Below, piece by piece: positions 52,286 to 62,879 of a DNA stretch of 64,000 bases; position 1 is the stretch's first letter; each line of letters opens with the position of its first letter. The stretch spans positions 967,964 through 1,031,963 of the forward strand of contig BJOX01000070.1 in assembly GCA_009731375.1 (NCBI GenBank). The letters are read 5' to 3'. The DNA comes from Paulinella micropora. Its lineage: Eukaryota; Cercozoa; Imbricatea; Euglyphida. The notes below the pieces were generated by a model. It made no database searches. It had not been told where the DNA came from and saw nothing but the letters and a program-made list of their open reading frames with translations. The translations under genes and the position numbers were made by a program.

Positions 52286-52989
52286 AGTCTCTCCTTGCCT
52301 GTGCACACACGAGTGCTAAAACAAAGGAAAACGAGGTAGAAGAGAGTCATGACTTCCCTTCTGTGGGTCTGTTAAGGGAACAGACCCACCCTCCTGCACT
52401 CCTGGCAACGCAGGCAACCACGAGCGCCAACACGCCACCAACGCAGAGCAAAGCGAGCTGTCCAGTCTCATTCCCTGAGACTCAAAGAAAAAGAGAAAAA
52501 AGAAGAAGAAGACCACGCGACTGTCACCTCCAGTGACTCACAGTCTAAAAACAAATAAAGAACTCCGGAAAAATCGTCAAGATTCAGTTAACGCGTCTGA
52601 CAAAAACGAAAAGTTGTGAGAGCGTGAACTGCCCACCTCTTAGCTGTAAGTAGCAACTAACTAAAGCAGTATCTGTCCCTCGACTCTTATTTTAGGTCTT
52701 TGTCTTGGGGTTCAATCTATAAGACTTCTGAGCTTTGTTGGGCTTACCTATGGCCTCTTGTACTGTGCTCCTCAGCTCTTTCTGAGAGAGAGAACCTATT
52801 CTATCCATCACCATAAGTGACACTGATCTAACAGTTCTCACCTCATTAAGACTAACTATTCTTTTATATTATCTGCCTAATGAGATTCAGTCTGGCGACC
52901 CACCCTTCTGTACACCTACTGTCTCTGCCTCGCGCTAGCTCGCCTATATCTATCGCCTATAACCCCAAGACTTATCCGTCTACCTCCTA

Positions 52990-53234
52990 TCATTGGGATA
53001 AGGGATTTCGGCTTAATCTGAGCCATTTTAAGAGCTTAGAGCTCTGGTTTTGTTGAAGCAGCCCACGACATCTCCGTGACGACTTGAGCAGAAAACTTTG
53101 AGCTCGTCCATGGTTCTGGACAAACGCTGCATTCCCGCTGCTGAGCTCTGACTCACCAACCACCAGGTGAGGCTTTCCTTCAGTGACCATTGACGGTCAC
53201 GCCAGTGCAGTCCGTTTTGCCGCATCGTCTGCAT
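52990..53234 (-). pseudogene. Possible gag remnant next to right LTR
   Basis: On the minus strand, just inside the right (5') LTR, the frame reads MQTMRQNGLHWRDRQWSLKE and on to NKTRALSS, about 68 codons. Position right after the 5' LTR is where gag would start. No homology is recognised. Confidence 0.25.
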
Positions 53235-53286
53235 CGCTTGCAGAGAAACGACTTTTCTTTTCTCAGATCACTCAAGGCTCCATAAC

Positions 53287-54062
53287 CGTCCGAGACTTTA
53301 TTAAGTCGTCCCGTTTACACAGAGGCTCTGAGTCAGTACGGTGAAGTACCGGTTTAGAGTCAGTTTCTCAAAAGAGTAAAAGACCTCATTTTATTTACTA
53401 GACATTGCACTTTGGCTGAGAATGCAACTCTCTGATTGCGCAAAAGCGCGTGACTGAAAAGTTGTTACCAGGAAGAGTATTCACACTGTTGTTTCTGCAA
53501 CAGGGTCCGAACGGTTTACCAAGTCTTTTTTTACGATACTTTTAGAAATATTACAGGGCGTCAGCGGCAATTTCCCGGGGTAAAAGGAATTGGTAAACCG
53601 TTCGGACCCTGTTGCAGAAACTCGCCGCCCAACACTTGAAAAGCAGAAAAAACGGTGACCGATGGCTGGTGTGTTGGGTCGCGAGGTTGAGTACCCTTAC
53701 GTGATTACAACTGTAAAAGGATCGAGCCTCAGTCAAAGAAAAGACATTCCAGACTTCTGTAGAAATACTAGAAACATCCTGTTCTATTGGCTAAATCCCC
53801 GAGATACAGTAAGGCAATACAAGGGAAAATGTCAGTAAGAAAATGTTAATGCGCCAATGGCGTACCGAACGGGTAAGGGGAAAAATCTAACTGCTACCCT
53901 GCCAACTGCTGTATGGAATAGATAATTATCATTATGTAAACTGACTAAAGCCAATATCAATAAACGATATATTTATGATCCTAATGCTATCCACTAAGCT
54001 AGTAACATATATTCATATGTATAGTTACTATACTAAGCAATAGGCATAAGCTATCTCTGACG
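53287..54062. repeat. Right LTR, with foldback insertion
   Basis: Same sequence as 45379-45965, but interrupted at 53489-53712. Confidence 0.85.
53489..53712. mobile_element. 224-bp foldback/MITE-like insertion in right LTR
   Basis: Absent from the left LTR. It is flanked by ACTG on both sides (4-bp duplication). Its left half is a hairpin: GTTTCTGCAACAGGGTCCGA (from 53490) pairs with its reverse complement ending near 53621, with about 30-nt arms. Confidence 0.8.
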
Positions 54063-55002
54063 ACGCCTGCTTGTCTGAGCGCTTCTCGTTCCACACTCAT
54101 ACGCTCCCGCAGTGAGAACAACTTCTGGAGCTCCGCCTTCTCGAGCAACGTCTTGATAACATCGTCCTGAGGCATCGTGGTTTGACGCTGAGATGAACTC
54201 TGCAATTTGACAAACAACAAAACAAAATAAATTAGTCAGCGTGGAATCAAAAACAAGAAAACAATACAAATTATGAACCTGGTCCTCCTCGTCTGACTCA
54301 TCCTCGTCCCCTGAACCCTGTGCGCCCTTTGACTCTTTCTCCAACTTTGAAAATTGAATGATGATATCAGTGGTTGATCAATCGAACCGTACTGGAAAGG
54401 AATCAGGTTGACATCAAGCGGACCTTTCATACCACCGTCTTTCGGCCTAGGTGGCTTCTCAGCTTTTCTCATGATACGCAGATGCTCCTCCCCGAACTTA
54501 CGTACACGACTTTGGAAACCAATCATCTGACCCACGTCATTGCGAGTGTCAAAGTGTGATACCCAAGTGTTAAACCAGCTAGTGTAAACGACCCACTGCC
54601 GCAGCAAAAGTCTGCAACGAGATATTTGCTATTGTCACCGCCGAACATGTAAGCCAACGCTGAAAAACAAGGCAAAAAAACAGAAGCAATGAGAACCAGT
54701 TAAGAATCTGAAATGTGAGAAAACAGTTGTCAAGCTTGACAGGCTCCGACGACTTGTTCACAGGGTTAGACTCTCCCTCAAGCGTAAACTTGTGACCCTC
54801 GTGCTGAACAAGAAAACGATTGCTACTTCCTTCTACATCAAAAGGCATGACGTATTCAAGGTGTTCCTCCAAAGAGTCTTGAGCCTGTTGATAAAGCCCA
54901 GGACCAGTGGGCGCAAACGGAAGATCAAGGGCCTGGTCCCAGGTCGCGAACCTGGTGTAGCAGCTGTTGTAGTAGCAGGCGACGACCACGATGCACTATC
55001 AC

Positions 55003-55054
55003 AACACAATATGGTTCTAAAAATCCGACGGATAAGTAGAACACAATCTGTGTT
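55003..55054. repeat. Short palindrome copy P3 in proposed 81-bp intron
   Basis: 52 bp, arms AACACAATATGGTTCT and its imperfect complement. It nearly fills the interval 54996-55076 that separates two coding segments of the minus-strand gene. Confidence 0.8.
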
Positions 55055-55312
55055 GATCCGAGAATGATCTGAGTACTGGAAAGAAAGCTTCCAACGGGTG
55101 CCGACGACAGTAATAGGAAAAGTGCAAGAGTAACCGGCGCGATTGGCTGCGTACAAAACGACAGCAATCTGCTTCAAAGGGACGTGGACGCCGACGATAA
55201 ACTCGGTGGGTTCCGCTCTTGTTGCGCCTGGCAACGATTCTTCCTGCATGCAAATCTCTATAAAAAAAACAAGAAAAACGTGAACGTGACCTATAAACCC
55301 TTGGAAACAGTA

Positions 55313-55364
55313 AACACATGTCATGTTCCAGTTATCTGACGGATTTTTGGAACCAGGGTGTGTT
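55313..55364. repeat. Short palindrome copy P4 in intron 55258-55386
   Basis: 52 bp inside a 129-bp intron whose ends keep the reading phase of the minus-strand gene (GTAATG...TTTATAG). Confidence 0.8.
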
Positions 55365-56852
55365 AAGCAAGAAACGCAATCATTACCTACAGCTTTTCGA
55401 AGAGCGCTAGCATAATCCGTGTTAGTCCAAGGGCTTGCATCCCAGTCACCTTGACCCCAGCCCAGGGCGCGTTCAAGTTGATATACTTGAACCTAAACTG
55501 GACCAAACGAGTTTTTGCGTTGAATTTGACATACTTATAATTAACCATTCTTCTGAGGCTAGCAAAGTCCGCCAAGGGTTGAAAAGGAGTAAACAGCGTA
55601 CTGTTGAGTGAGTCGGTAGGATTGAGGAGATCAGCACTGGGAGCATGAATGCTCATAGCCAAAAGACTGCGACAAGAGTAACCAGACCCGCCTGAATTGA
55701 TTTCAATGGATGCTTCACGTCCCATGTCCACAAACTGTGAGCATCATCCTCGGCCGAGTTGGAAAATGAGACTTGCTCAGAAGAAGAACTTGATGACTCT
55801 GACGACATGCGACGCAGCTTCTTCAGTTTCGCGAGCATGCCTCTCCTTCAGCCTTTCTCGAGCCTGGTGCATGGTTTCAAGACTTCTGCGGTACTCTTGA
55901 GGAATACACATCCACATTTGCTGGTACAGCTCGGACTCATGCACCTCGTCCTCTTCGATCTTTTTCTTTTCTTCCCGCGTTTTGGCAGACTTCATTTTCT
56001 TCTTCATGGTTTTTTTGGCATCGGCTTAAGCTTTCTTGATGAGGTCATTTGTGCTTTTGGCGAGGTCAATGACGAATTGTGATGTAAACTGGGGACCCAG
56101 GATTTGTTGCAAACGAGCAGTTGAAAAGTCGTCAAACTCATTAAAGTGCTTCGCAATGACAACTTTGACAGTGACCACGTTCTTCTCTGCCTCAGCCAGT
56201 TAACGACTTTGTTGAGCTTCAAGTGTCCACGAAGGACGTTGCTGAGGCACTCATGAAGAAGTTCATAAGAAACTCCTTCTTGCATAGCGGCAAGTATAGT
56301 TCTGTTGAAAGGATTGGCGTACTCCGAGAATTCGATTGTTTCCCTCACGAGCTCCTCCCCCAAGGCCAGGAGTTTCTTTGACTTCAACGCTTTCCACTAT
56401 GCAGTGTTCTTGATCCACTCGTCTTCAACTGACTTGTTAACTTTCTCCAGCATGTCCCATAAGTTAGCTGGAAGCGTAGCAGTACGGAGAAGGGCGTAGG
56501 AATTGTGAAGGTTGTTTACCAACGTGTACAGCTCCGGGTCCGCTTGGCTGTCCTTGGCCGCAGCCTTGAAGGCTTCTTCACCAGGCCAAGCCCGAGTGAC
56601 TACTCTGCGATGAGAAGGATGTTCCAGCGCTTTTCTTCGTTCAACATGTTGGCTCTGCCATAGATGGTTCGTTCCCACCAAGACCTCAAGTACACGTCTC
56701 TGTCATCAGGAGCTTCGTCTTTGGGGACCAAATCCAACAGCTCAGAACGCAACTTCAGGACCTAGAAGCAATCCAGCAACCAAAAGCAGGTTATTTCCTT
56801 CTTCAACCTATGCTGCAACGCCATCAAACAAGAGAAAGCAAGTAAAAAAGCG

Positions 56853-56905
56853 AACACAGGACCGGTTCCACTTATCTGACGGATTTTTGGAACCAAGCCG
56901 TGTGT
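56853..56905. repeat. Short palindrome copy P5
   Basis: Left member of a pair within the proposed intron 56762-57026; arms AACACAGG and CCGTGTGT, centre ATCTGACGGAT. Confidence 0.8.
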
Positions 56906-56948
56906 ACAAAATTCACAAATTAAATTGGTGGCTGGACCAACAAAAGTC

Positions 56949-57001
56949 AAACAGAAGCTTGTTCCAAAAATCCGTCGGATAATTGGAACCGACATTGTGT
57001 T
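56949..57001. repeat. Short palindrome copy P6
   Basis: Right member of the pair in the same intron as P5, in opposite orientation, centre ATCCGTCGGAT. Confidence 0.8.
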
Positions 57002-57026
57002 ACGGAAAAAGTAAAAGGGGCTGACC

Positions 57027-58511
57027 GTAGCAAAATCGTCCTCTTTCCAGTGATGCATGGCCGCCTTCTGACTGATGTTGCCCACGGCATGGGCATCCAG
57101 CTTGGTCAAGTTGACGTACACAAGGCAAGACTTGAAGCACAAAAGCGGGTGAGCCAATTTGGGGTCTGTAGCCAGAGCTTCCTTGAGTGCGGCGATTCCA
57201 TGGTTTCCTCCAAGCACCAAGTAGTAGACATCTTGGTGCTTCGCGTTCGAGTAAGTCCTCTTGACTTCGTCCGTAGGCCAAGCCAACTGAGTGTTCTCCG
57301 TGACCTTGCGCTCAGGGACGAGACCAGCGGTGGCCTCCTGGACCTGTTGAATAGTGAAGAATTGCGTGTAATTCAACGGGTCATTCCAGAACGGTTGAAC
57401 AAACTTGTCCTCGTCGATTAACCCAATACTTTGTTTGCCTTTGGCCGTCAACACCACTGGATAAACATAAGCAGGCGGCAGGTTCTCGAAACGGTTTTCT
57501 TTGATCTTGCCCACAAGGCTTTTGACTTGGTTGGGGTTCAGCGGTCGAGTCTGCCAAGCCGGACTTGCTCTGAAAAGACGCTTGTAGAAGATCTCGAACT
57601 TTCCAACCTCGTGGTTGATGCGAATTCTGAGATGCGTTTTCTCCAATTCGGTGAGGGATTCACCCTGCTTGTGCTCAGACTGGATGGTCTTCTGTAGGAT
57701 ATCCACAGCTATTGTATCTCGGTTGTCGCGTTCGTCAGCACGGGACGCCAAATATCTTGCACGTGCATTTGAAGTCTGCAGCCTCTTCCTGGTTGTTTTG
57801 TTTGCAGGGTCAACTCCCTTGCCAGATCTTTTGCGCTTCAAGCGAGGTTGTTTTTCCTTGCCTTTTTCCCCTTCTTGTTCCTCCAACGGTGCAGAAGGTT
57901 TTTGTTCCTTGCCTTGTTCCCCTTCTTGTTCCTCTGGCTTATCATGTTTCTTTTCTTGTTGCTCAGTCGGTTCGCCCGATTCTTCTACGCTCTCTTCGTC
58001 GTTTTCTTCTAAATCTTCCTGTTCAATTTCCGTGCTTGTTTGCTTACTTTTGTTGTCGGCTGCCTGGTCGTGAACAACAGGAGTTTCTTGCGTGTCTTCG
58101 TTTTCGCCAATAATAATCATGGGAACAGGTGCAGTGTTGCTGCCCAGGACAAGAGAAGAAGGGACTGGACCCTATTTGCTGTCGGTGAAGCAACCACCTT
58201 GGTTTGGTTCGAAGGGGATCCAACAAATACCTGAGTTATACTGGGATTTTTCGGCGATGATGCTGCGGAACTCGTTGAAGTGGAGCGTGACAGGCTCGAA
58301 GTAGACGAGCCTGCACTTGAGGAACTGCTTGTTGATGGTTTCGTTCCCATTTCTTCCGTCACCCAGGAGAAAACGCCACTAGGAATAAGGTCTTCCGTTG
58401 CCTTCCCTTTTTTTGTGATGCCAGAAACAACCGGGAGATTTTTTTGAGGAAACGGATTTGTCAGATTCTTTGATGGCCTTTTTGTACAAGAAATTTGTCT
58501 TGTCTTTGTTC
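57027..58511 (-). pseudogene. ParB-like exon
   Basis: 495 codons open but for two TAG. From the ATG at 58118-58120: acidic low-complexity (EEQEGEKGKEK repeats), basic KRKRSGKGVD (possible nuclear signal), then a globular part of about 230 residues. RPLNPNQVKSLVGKIKEN, VYPVVLTAKGKQSI, LVLGGNHGIAALKEALA and LDAHAVGNISQK follow in the order of ParB N-terminal domains, in which G-x-H/R-R is catalytic or nucleotide-binding; here it is GGNHGIAAL. The exon probably ends at GCTACG|GTCAGC (57027). Confidence 0.45.
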
Positions 58512-58620
58512 CTAACCAAACAGACATCTGGATCCAGTTATCTGACGGATTTTTGGAACCAAGTTGTGATGCAGACAAAATGACGAGGGACAAAAAACGA
58601 ATCGAATTGTGTGATGGTAC
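58512..58620 (-). other. 109-bp intron with palindrome copy P7
   Basis: GTACCATCAC...TTTGGTTAG on the minus strand; joining the ends restores a Trp codon (TG+G) in continuous frame. It contains P7 (58519-58569). Confidence 0.65.
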
Positions 58621-58868
58621 CATGGCAAACGGAACCCTTTCCCAGGCGGGGTCTTGAAACCATCATTAACCTTGAAGGAATTGAGCATGTTGTAGAACTG
58701 ATCGGCAAGCATGGTAGAGTCAACGCCCGCTTGATATTCTTGAAGGTTCAATTGCCACAGAACCGAGAAGCAAGTAAGCATCTACCGAAAAAAAAACTTG
58801 TGTTTTTAAAATTTAGGAAATGATGAAGTAATTGAGGTCGATAAACACAGCAAGGAAAAGAAATTTTT

Positions 58869-58919
58869 AACACAACTATGTTCCAAAAATCCTACAGATA
58901 AGTAGAACAACATTGTGTT
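58869..58919. repeat. Short palindrome copy P8
   Basis: 51 bp, AACACAACTATG...CATTGTGTT, in the non-coding stretch between exons at 58784 and 59049. Confidence 0.8.
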
Positions 58920-59499
58920 GATGAAAATGTAAACACTTCAACAAATTTCAAAGTAAAAACGACAAAAGAAAATTTTGTGTTGCTTCCTCCATACATCCTT
59001 CCCATCAAAACTTACAAAAACAAGCATCAGAACATGAAGAAATCAGACCAGAATCAGGTCGAAATTAACATCCTTTACGCACAGAGAATGCCATTTCTGC
59101 ACGGGAGCGACAAAATCTTTCCATGAGAACTTGTACCTGTCATGAACCAAGGGGAAAACGAATGAAAAAAAGCATCAAAGCAACAACACTTCTAAATACA
59201 AAAACTTCCGACGGCAGCAAAATGCACGAAAAAAAAATGTGTTTTGTGCAAAAAAGAAGAAGTAGGTGGGAACCACTCTCCTTCATGCTTGAGAACGACA
59301 TGTCGGTCCTCGAGATCTTGCAGCATCTGCGCATGCTCATACTGCTTGTTTGTGAAGGAAATTTTTTCTTTCCAGGTTTCTGCCCTTTGGGCAGGAGGAA
59401 AAACATCATTTCCGGCACAGTCTCTGGTTTCCGTGGGGGATAGAAACCGATCGTCATAGTGCAAAGGGTCGCTTGGCTGTAGTCTTGAGACGGATCATC

Positions 59500-59555
59500 C
59501 TAACACAATATCGGTTCTACTTATCTGTAGAATTCCTGGAACGAAGTTGTGTTAC
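59500..59555 (-). other. Palindrome copy P9 as a complete 56-bp intron candidate
   Basis: On the minus strand exon 1 ends CAAGCAGAG, followed by GT, then the 52-bp palindrome (59502-59553), then AG. So the candidate intron is exactly GT + palindrome + AG. The frame downstream (PSDPLHYDDRFLSP) is reached directly if the acceptor is the CTACAG 30 bp further; with the nearer AG a one-base change is needed. Family features: outer arms AACACAA/TTGTGTT, inner arms GGTTCCA/TGGAACC, centre ATCCG(A/T)CGGAT. Confidence 0.65.
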
Positions 59556-59687
59556 CTCTGCTTGGAGTGTCCCTGTCCCGGTGAGCCCTTTGCTGCGTGC
59601 AGCACGTGATGTCACGACACCTATACCCCTCGGGGTGGGCTTTCTCCCCCTTCCCGGAGCACCTCCTCTCGTCTTGCGTGTAGCCAT

Positions 59688-60171
59688 GTTATGTCACCAC
59701 CCGTAGCCTAAGCTTTCTGGTCTGAGGTTTTGCACCACAGGCCTTCAGCACTTTGGTGCTTGGTAAAAACTTGATTTATGAAGTGGGACAGCCTGTCAAA
59801 CTGGTTTGGGTGCGTGCCATTGCTGACTAAAGCGTTGGCTTTTTCATTTAAGTCTTTGCCGAATTGCTTGTCTGACCAAATGTTTTGCCAATTTCGCTTG
59901 CATGTTCACTTGTCTTACGAATTTGCACTGTGAGGAATCAAACGGTAGGCCTGACGGGACCCAATCGTACATTGTCGAGCTGAAGTTCTGAATTCAATTT
60001 TTTTAATTCAAATTTTTGGGCGCGAGTTTGGGCACTTTGAAACTGGTTCATTTTGGGTTTGGTTGCAAACCCACTAGACACAGACCTTGGTTCCAGGAAT
60101 CCCGAGGATTCGTAAAACCAAAGTTGTGTTTGATATTTCCGCCGAGAACTCCACCTCGGTAGCCTTTTCAC
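59688..60171. promoter_or_regulatory. Divergent intergenic region
   Basis: 484 bp between the ATG of the minus-strand gene (59687) and the plus-strand start (60172). It probably holds both promoters. It includes P10. A minus-strand frame (59938-60080) with KFELKKLNSELQLDN is protein-like but unsupported. Confidence 0.4.
60076..60130. repeat. Short palindrome copy P10
   Basis: ACACAGACCTTGGTTCCAGG ... AGTTGTGTT, between the two divergent genes and just upstream of the transposase-like start. Confidence 0.7.
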
Positions 60172-60683
60172 ATGCAGAACACAACCATCGCTCAACCTCT
60201 GCCGCTGGGTGTCTGGGCTAGTTCCACCACTGCTGTTGTCAACTCCTTGCACGACAGGAAGTCGCAGACACATGTTTCTAGCTCTAGACGACATCATCGA
60301 AGTCATCGAGATCGAGGTCAAGATGCAGAAGTCAAGGGAACCTCTGCTTCAGCTGCTCGTCGAAAACACCAACATGAAAAACTCAGTGTAAACGACATCG
60401 GGAAACACATGCATACACATTCATGCAGTCATGTGGACGACGTCAATGTTGACAGCCTTGAAGATTATCAGCACATGTTGCAAGCTTTGTACGGTGAAGA
60501 ACTCGCCCAGCAGGACCAAGGCAACGTTTCTGCAAGTGACTCTGGTGCTGAGCAAAGCAACCAGGAGTCCAGTCGACGACGTCACAAGAGGTCACACATG
60601 ACATTTGCAGACTGTCAGCCTTTCTTTTCGCCTGTGCACCAAAAAGGAAACAATTTTGCTTGTGGAAAACCTACAAAAGCACC

Positions 60684-60735
60684 AACACGTGTTTGCTTCC
60701 AGTTATCCGCAGGATTTTTGGAACATTGTTGTGTT
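60684..60735. repeat. Short palindrome copy P11
   Basis: 52 bp inside the proposed first intron of the plus-strand gene (ends at CAACCCTTAG, about 60854). Confidence 0.8.
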
Positions 60736-61366
60736 AAGAACCCATCGTATATTTTCAAGCCCTTTCTGTATAGAGAATCTCTAACATCATTCTGTTCAGT
60801 TTGGAGTAAGAAAGTTTCACACAGTTGTTTTTTGATTTTCTCTGCAACCCTTAGGCTGCCGAAGCAAGTGTTGGAATCTCAGTGGCAGCAAAGTTTATCT
60901 TCTGTCAAGCACTGTTGTCTTGGTTTGGAAGGAGACCAAACCCCTCAGCTTATTAATCGTCTCGCTCTGAAAAGGCTGCGTTTCTGGACTTTGAACAGGT
61001 GCTACCAGAGCGAGGTCATTCTTGACCTGATGCGCAATAACCGCAACTCAAAAGCGGAAGTTGATCCTTTGCAAACCATTCTTGTGGCACAATTTCCTTT
61101 TTGTGAGGCTTGTGTCCGTCGCATATACGGCTTGAGCTACCATCGTTGGGCAGTCTTTCGATCCATCAGCGACCGAGATCCCAACCAGCGTCGTCTTCTC
61201 CGCTCAGACATCGATGTAGACCGAGGTGGTTTCAAGCGATGCTACTTGCTACTTTGAAAAATACCTCAACAACCTCAAGGTCTTGCTGGCGTCCTCATTT
61301 CTTTGTTTTATTGTAACATGTGTAAATTCATGCTGTCCTTTTTCTATTTTCCTCGTTGCGCAAGCA

Positions 61367-61418
61367 AACACAACTCGGTTCCAAACATCCTACAGATAAT
61401 TGGAACCTAGGTTCTGTT
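61367..61418. repeat. Short palindrome copy P12
   Basis: 52 bp inside the proposed second intron of the plus-strand gene (ends at TTTTGCGCAG, about 61480). Confidence 0.8.
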
Positions 61419-62485
61419 GCCCTCCTCTTTTTATTTTCATTGCCTCCTCTTCGTAGTTGTCAATATGTTTTGCGCAGAAAGACCTTGGGGGAAAAGATCC
61501 TGCTTCCAAGTTCACCTACTTGCCTTACCAGAAGAAAAAAAATTACTGGGAAGCTGCCATTCATGAGGCCAAGATCGAATATCCTGCTTCTCACATTGAT
61601 TGGGACAAGACGGAGTCTACGTTCCTGAAAATTTGGAAAGGCTCGGTAAACAAACGCTCCAAGTTTGAAGATCTTGTCATCAGAAAAGATCCCCCGGTTG
61701 GTAAGTGCAAGGAATGCACTGAATCTTTTACAGCTTTGATGGCCGCCAAAACGAAAGAGGAACTGCATGCTGTTCGTCGAAGAAGGGCTTCGCACTTCAG
61801 CGAGGTCAGGGAGGAACGAGCGGTCTATGCTAATCACATCAAGTTGGCTCGTGAACAACCTCGCCTCTACGCAAGCGTCGCGATTGATGTAATGGACCAA
61901 GCCAAGACCGCCGTTCCTTTTGCCAATGGAGTTCGAGAACGGGACAACGCAGCAGCCACGACGCAGGCAAGGGTCATTGCCGTGTTGATCCACGGTTTTG
62001 GCACGTGTTGTTAGGTCGCTCCGGCAGATGTGCCGCACACTGTCGACACCACTATCACTTTGCTGATGGACTCTTTTCAATTTATTCCCAAAACCCCAGA
62101 TGGCAAGCTTGCACTCAAGCTCTTCATCCAGATGGACAATACCAACGCTGACAACACCTGCGCTACCTACGGCTGCAAGGCGGTGGCGACTACCTTCTGC
62201 ATGCCCAGCTGGGAGTGCTTTTGCAGCGCCTGCGGCGTGGTGGAGCTGCAAGCCGCCGCCTCGTACATTAATAGTCCTTGCGTGGTCTGCGGCCAGACCA
62301 GCGTCAGGCTCAGCGGAGATCTACTGGTGCCACTGTGCTCTGATTGCCCCGTGCCCGTGCCCGACTCGGAGAGGCTGCAAGCGGCGGAACCCCGTGCCCC
62401 CTCTCAGCCCAGCACACGCGCAGGCGAAGAAGAAGTAGTAGAAGAAGAAGAGCTCCAGGAGGATGATAACACGGACTCCGATTAA

Positions 62486-62879
62486 AGTGGGAGGAGGGAG
62501 AGTCAATGCTTGTTTCCTTAAAGTCTTTTAATTCAATCAATAAGATGTCTTTGCTCTCCTTGGGTGTTACTAGAAAAGTAAAAGAAACTGAGAACTAGGA
62601 GAGGGAGGGAAGGGGGATGGAGCAGGGGGAGCGCCAAGAAAGTACAAGAAAAAATGTAATTAAAAAGGTTTTGACAAGGGAGAAAGGAACAGAGGGGGGG
62701 GGGGGCTTANNNNNNNNNNNNNNNNNNNNNNNNNNNNNNNNNNNNNNNNNNNNNNNNNNNNNNNNNNNNNNNNNNNNNNNNNNNNNNNNNNNNAAAAAGG
62801 GGGGGGGGGGGAAGGGGGGGGGGGGGGCGCCCCCCTCCCCTGGAGCGCCAAAGGATGCGCAAAAGAATACGCTGAATTA
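62486..62879. other. 3' flank with poly-G gap
   Basis: Non-coding; poly-G/A tract, Ns at 62710-62793, then poly-G again. Start of the purine-rich satellite. Confidence 0.7.

Larger units (their letters stand above)
54579..55731 (-). pseudogene. Methyltransferase-like part of the gene
   Basis: Exons with consistent joins: ...DWDASPWTNTDYASALRKAV | intron 55386-55258 (GTAATG...TTTATAG, phase 1) | EICMQEESLPGATRAE to GTRWKLSF | small intron around palindrome P3 | VVACYYNSCYTRFATWDQAL to KSSEPVKLDNC | intron | ALAYMFGGDNSKYLVADFCC. The glycine-rich loop and following HFDTRNDVGQM fit a SAM-binding fold. The join around P3 is in frame only with a GA-AG intron or after an indel, and a 2-base change is needed near 54550. 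Confidence 0.45.
54063..59687 (-). pseudogene. Split gene: AT-hook-like N-terminus, ParB-like region, methyltransferase-like region
   Basis: A long minus-strand gene with introns. Exon 1 (59687-59556) starts MATRKTRGGAPGRGRKPTPR; GRGRKP is an AT-hook core. Exon 5 (58511-57027) is the longest; it has an acidic low-complexity part, then RPLNPNQVKSLVGKI and YYLVLGGNHGIAALKEAL, reminiscent of ParB/sulfiredoxin-like domains. Later exons give LKLRSELLDLVPKDEAPDD (from 56761), then GWGQGDWDASPWTNTDYA (about 55470-55410; possible motif IV) and YLVADFCCGSGSFTLAGL (about 54620-54570; motif I of S-adenosylmethionine methyltransferases). Motif IV before motif I is the beta-class order, and ParB plus beta-class DNA methyltransferase is a known prokaryotic pairing. 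Damage: two TAG codons in exon 5 (58379-58381 and 58172-58174), a frame break near 54550, and the LTR insertion at 54063. Domain calls are motif-level only. Confidence 0.5.
60172..62485 (+). pseudogene. DDE-transposase-like gene with zinc-finger-like C-terminus
   Basis: The N-terminal region is His/Arg/Ser-rich. After an intron come RRIYGLSYHRWAVFRSI and (third exon, about 61481 on) HIDWDKTESTFLKIW, KCKECTESFTAL, SVAIDVMDQAKTAVP (Asp at 61886-61888), RVIAVLIHGFG and LKLFIQMDNTNADNT (Asp at 62135-62137). This order (CxxC, IDxMDQAK, HG, hxQMDNTxxxN) is that of a family of putative DDE transposases I associate with algae and invertebrates; the name rests on motif recall. After DNT the expected third acidic region is missing; instead a Cys-rich stretch (CATYGCKAVATTFCMPSWEC ... 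CVVCGQ ... CSDC) and an acidic tail end at TAA 62483-62485. A TAG at 62012-62014 splits the frame and another shift lies near 61230, so this copy is not functional. Confidence 0.5.

Noticed and set aside
54833-55324. Single frame reading through palindrome P3 as a continuous protein
   Set aside because: The 81-bp interval holds a near-perfect palindrome and the protein-like frame downstream is a different one, so a non-coding insert is more likely.
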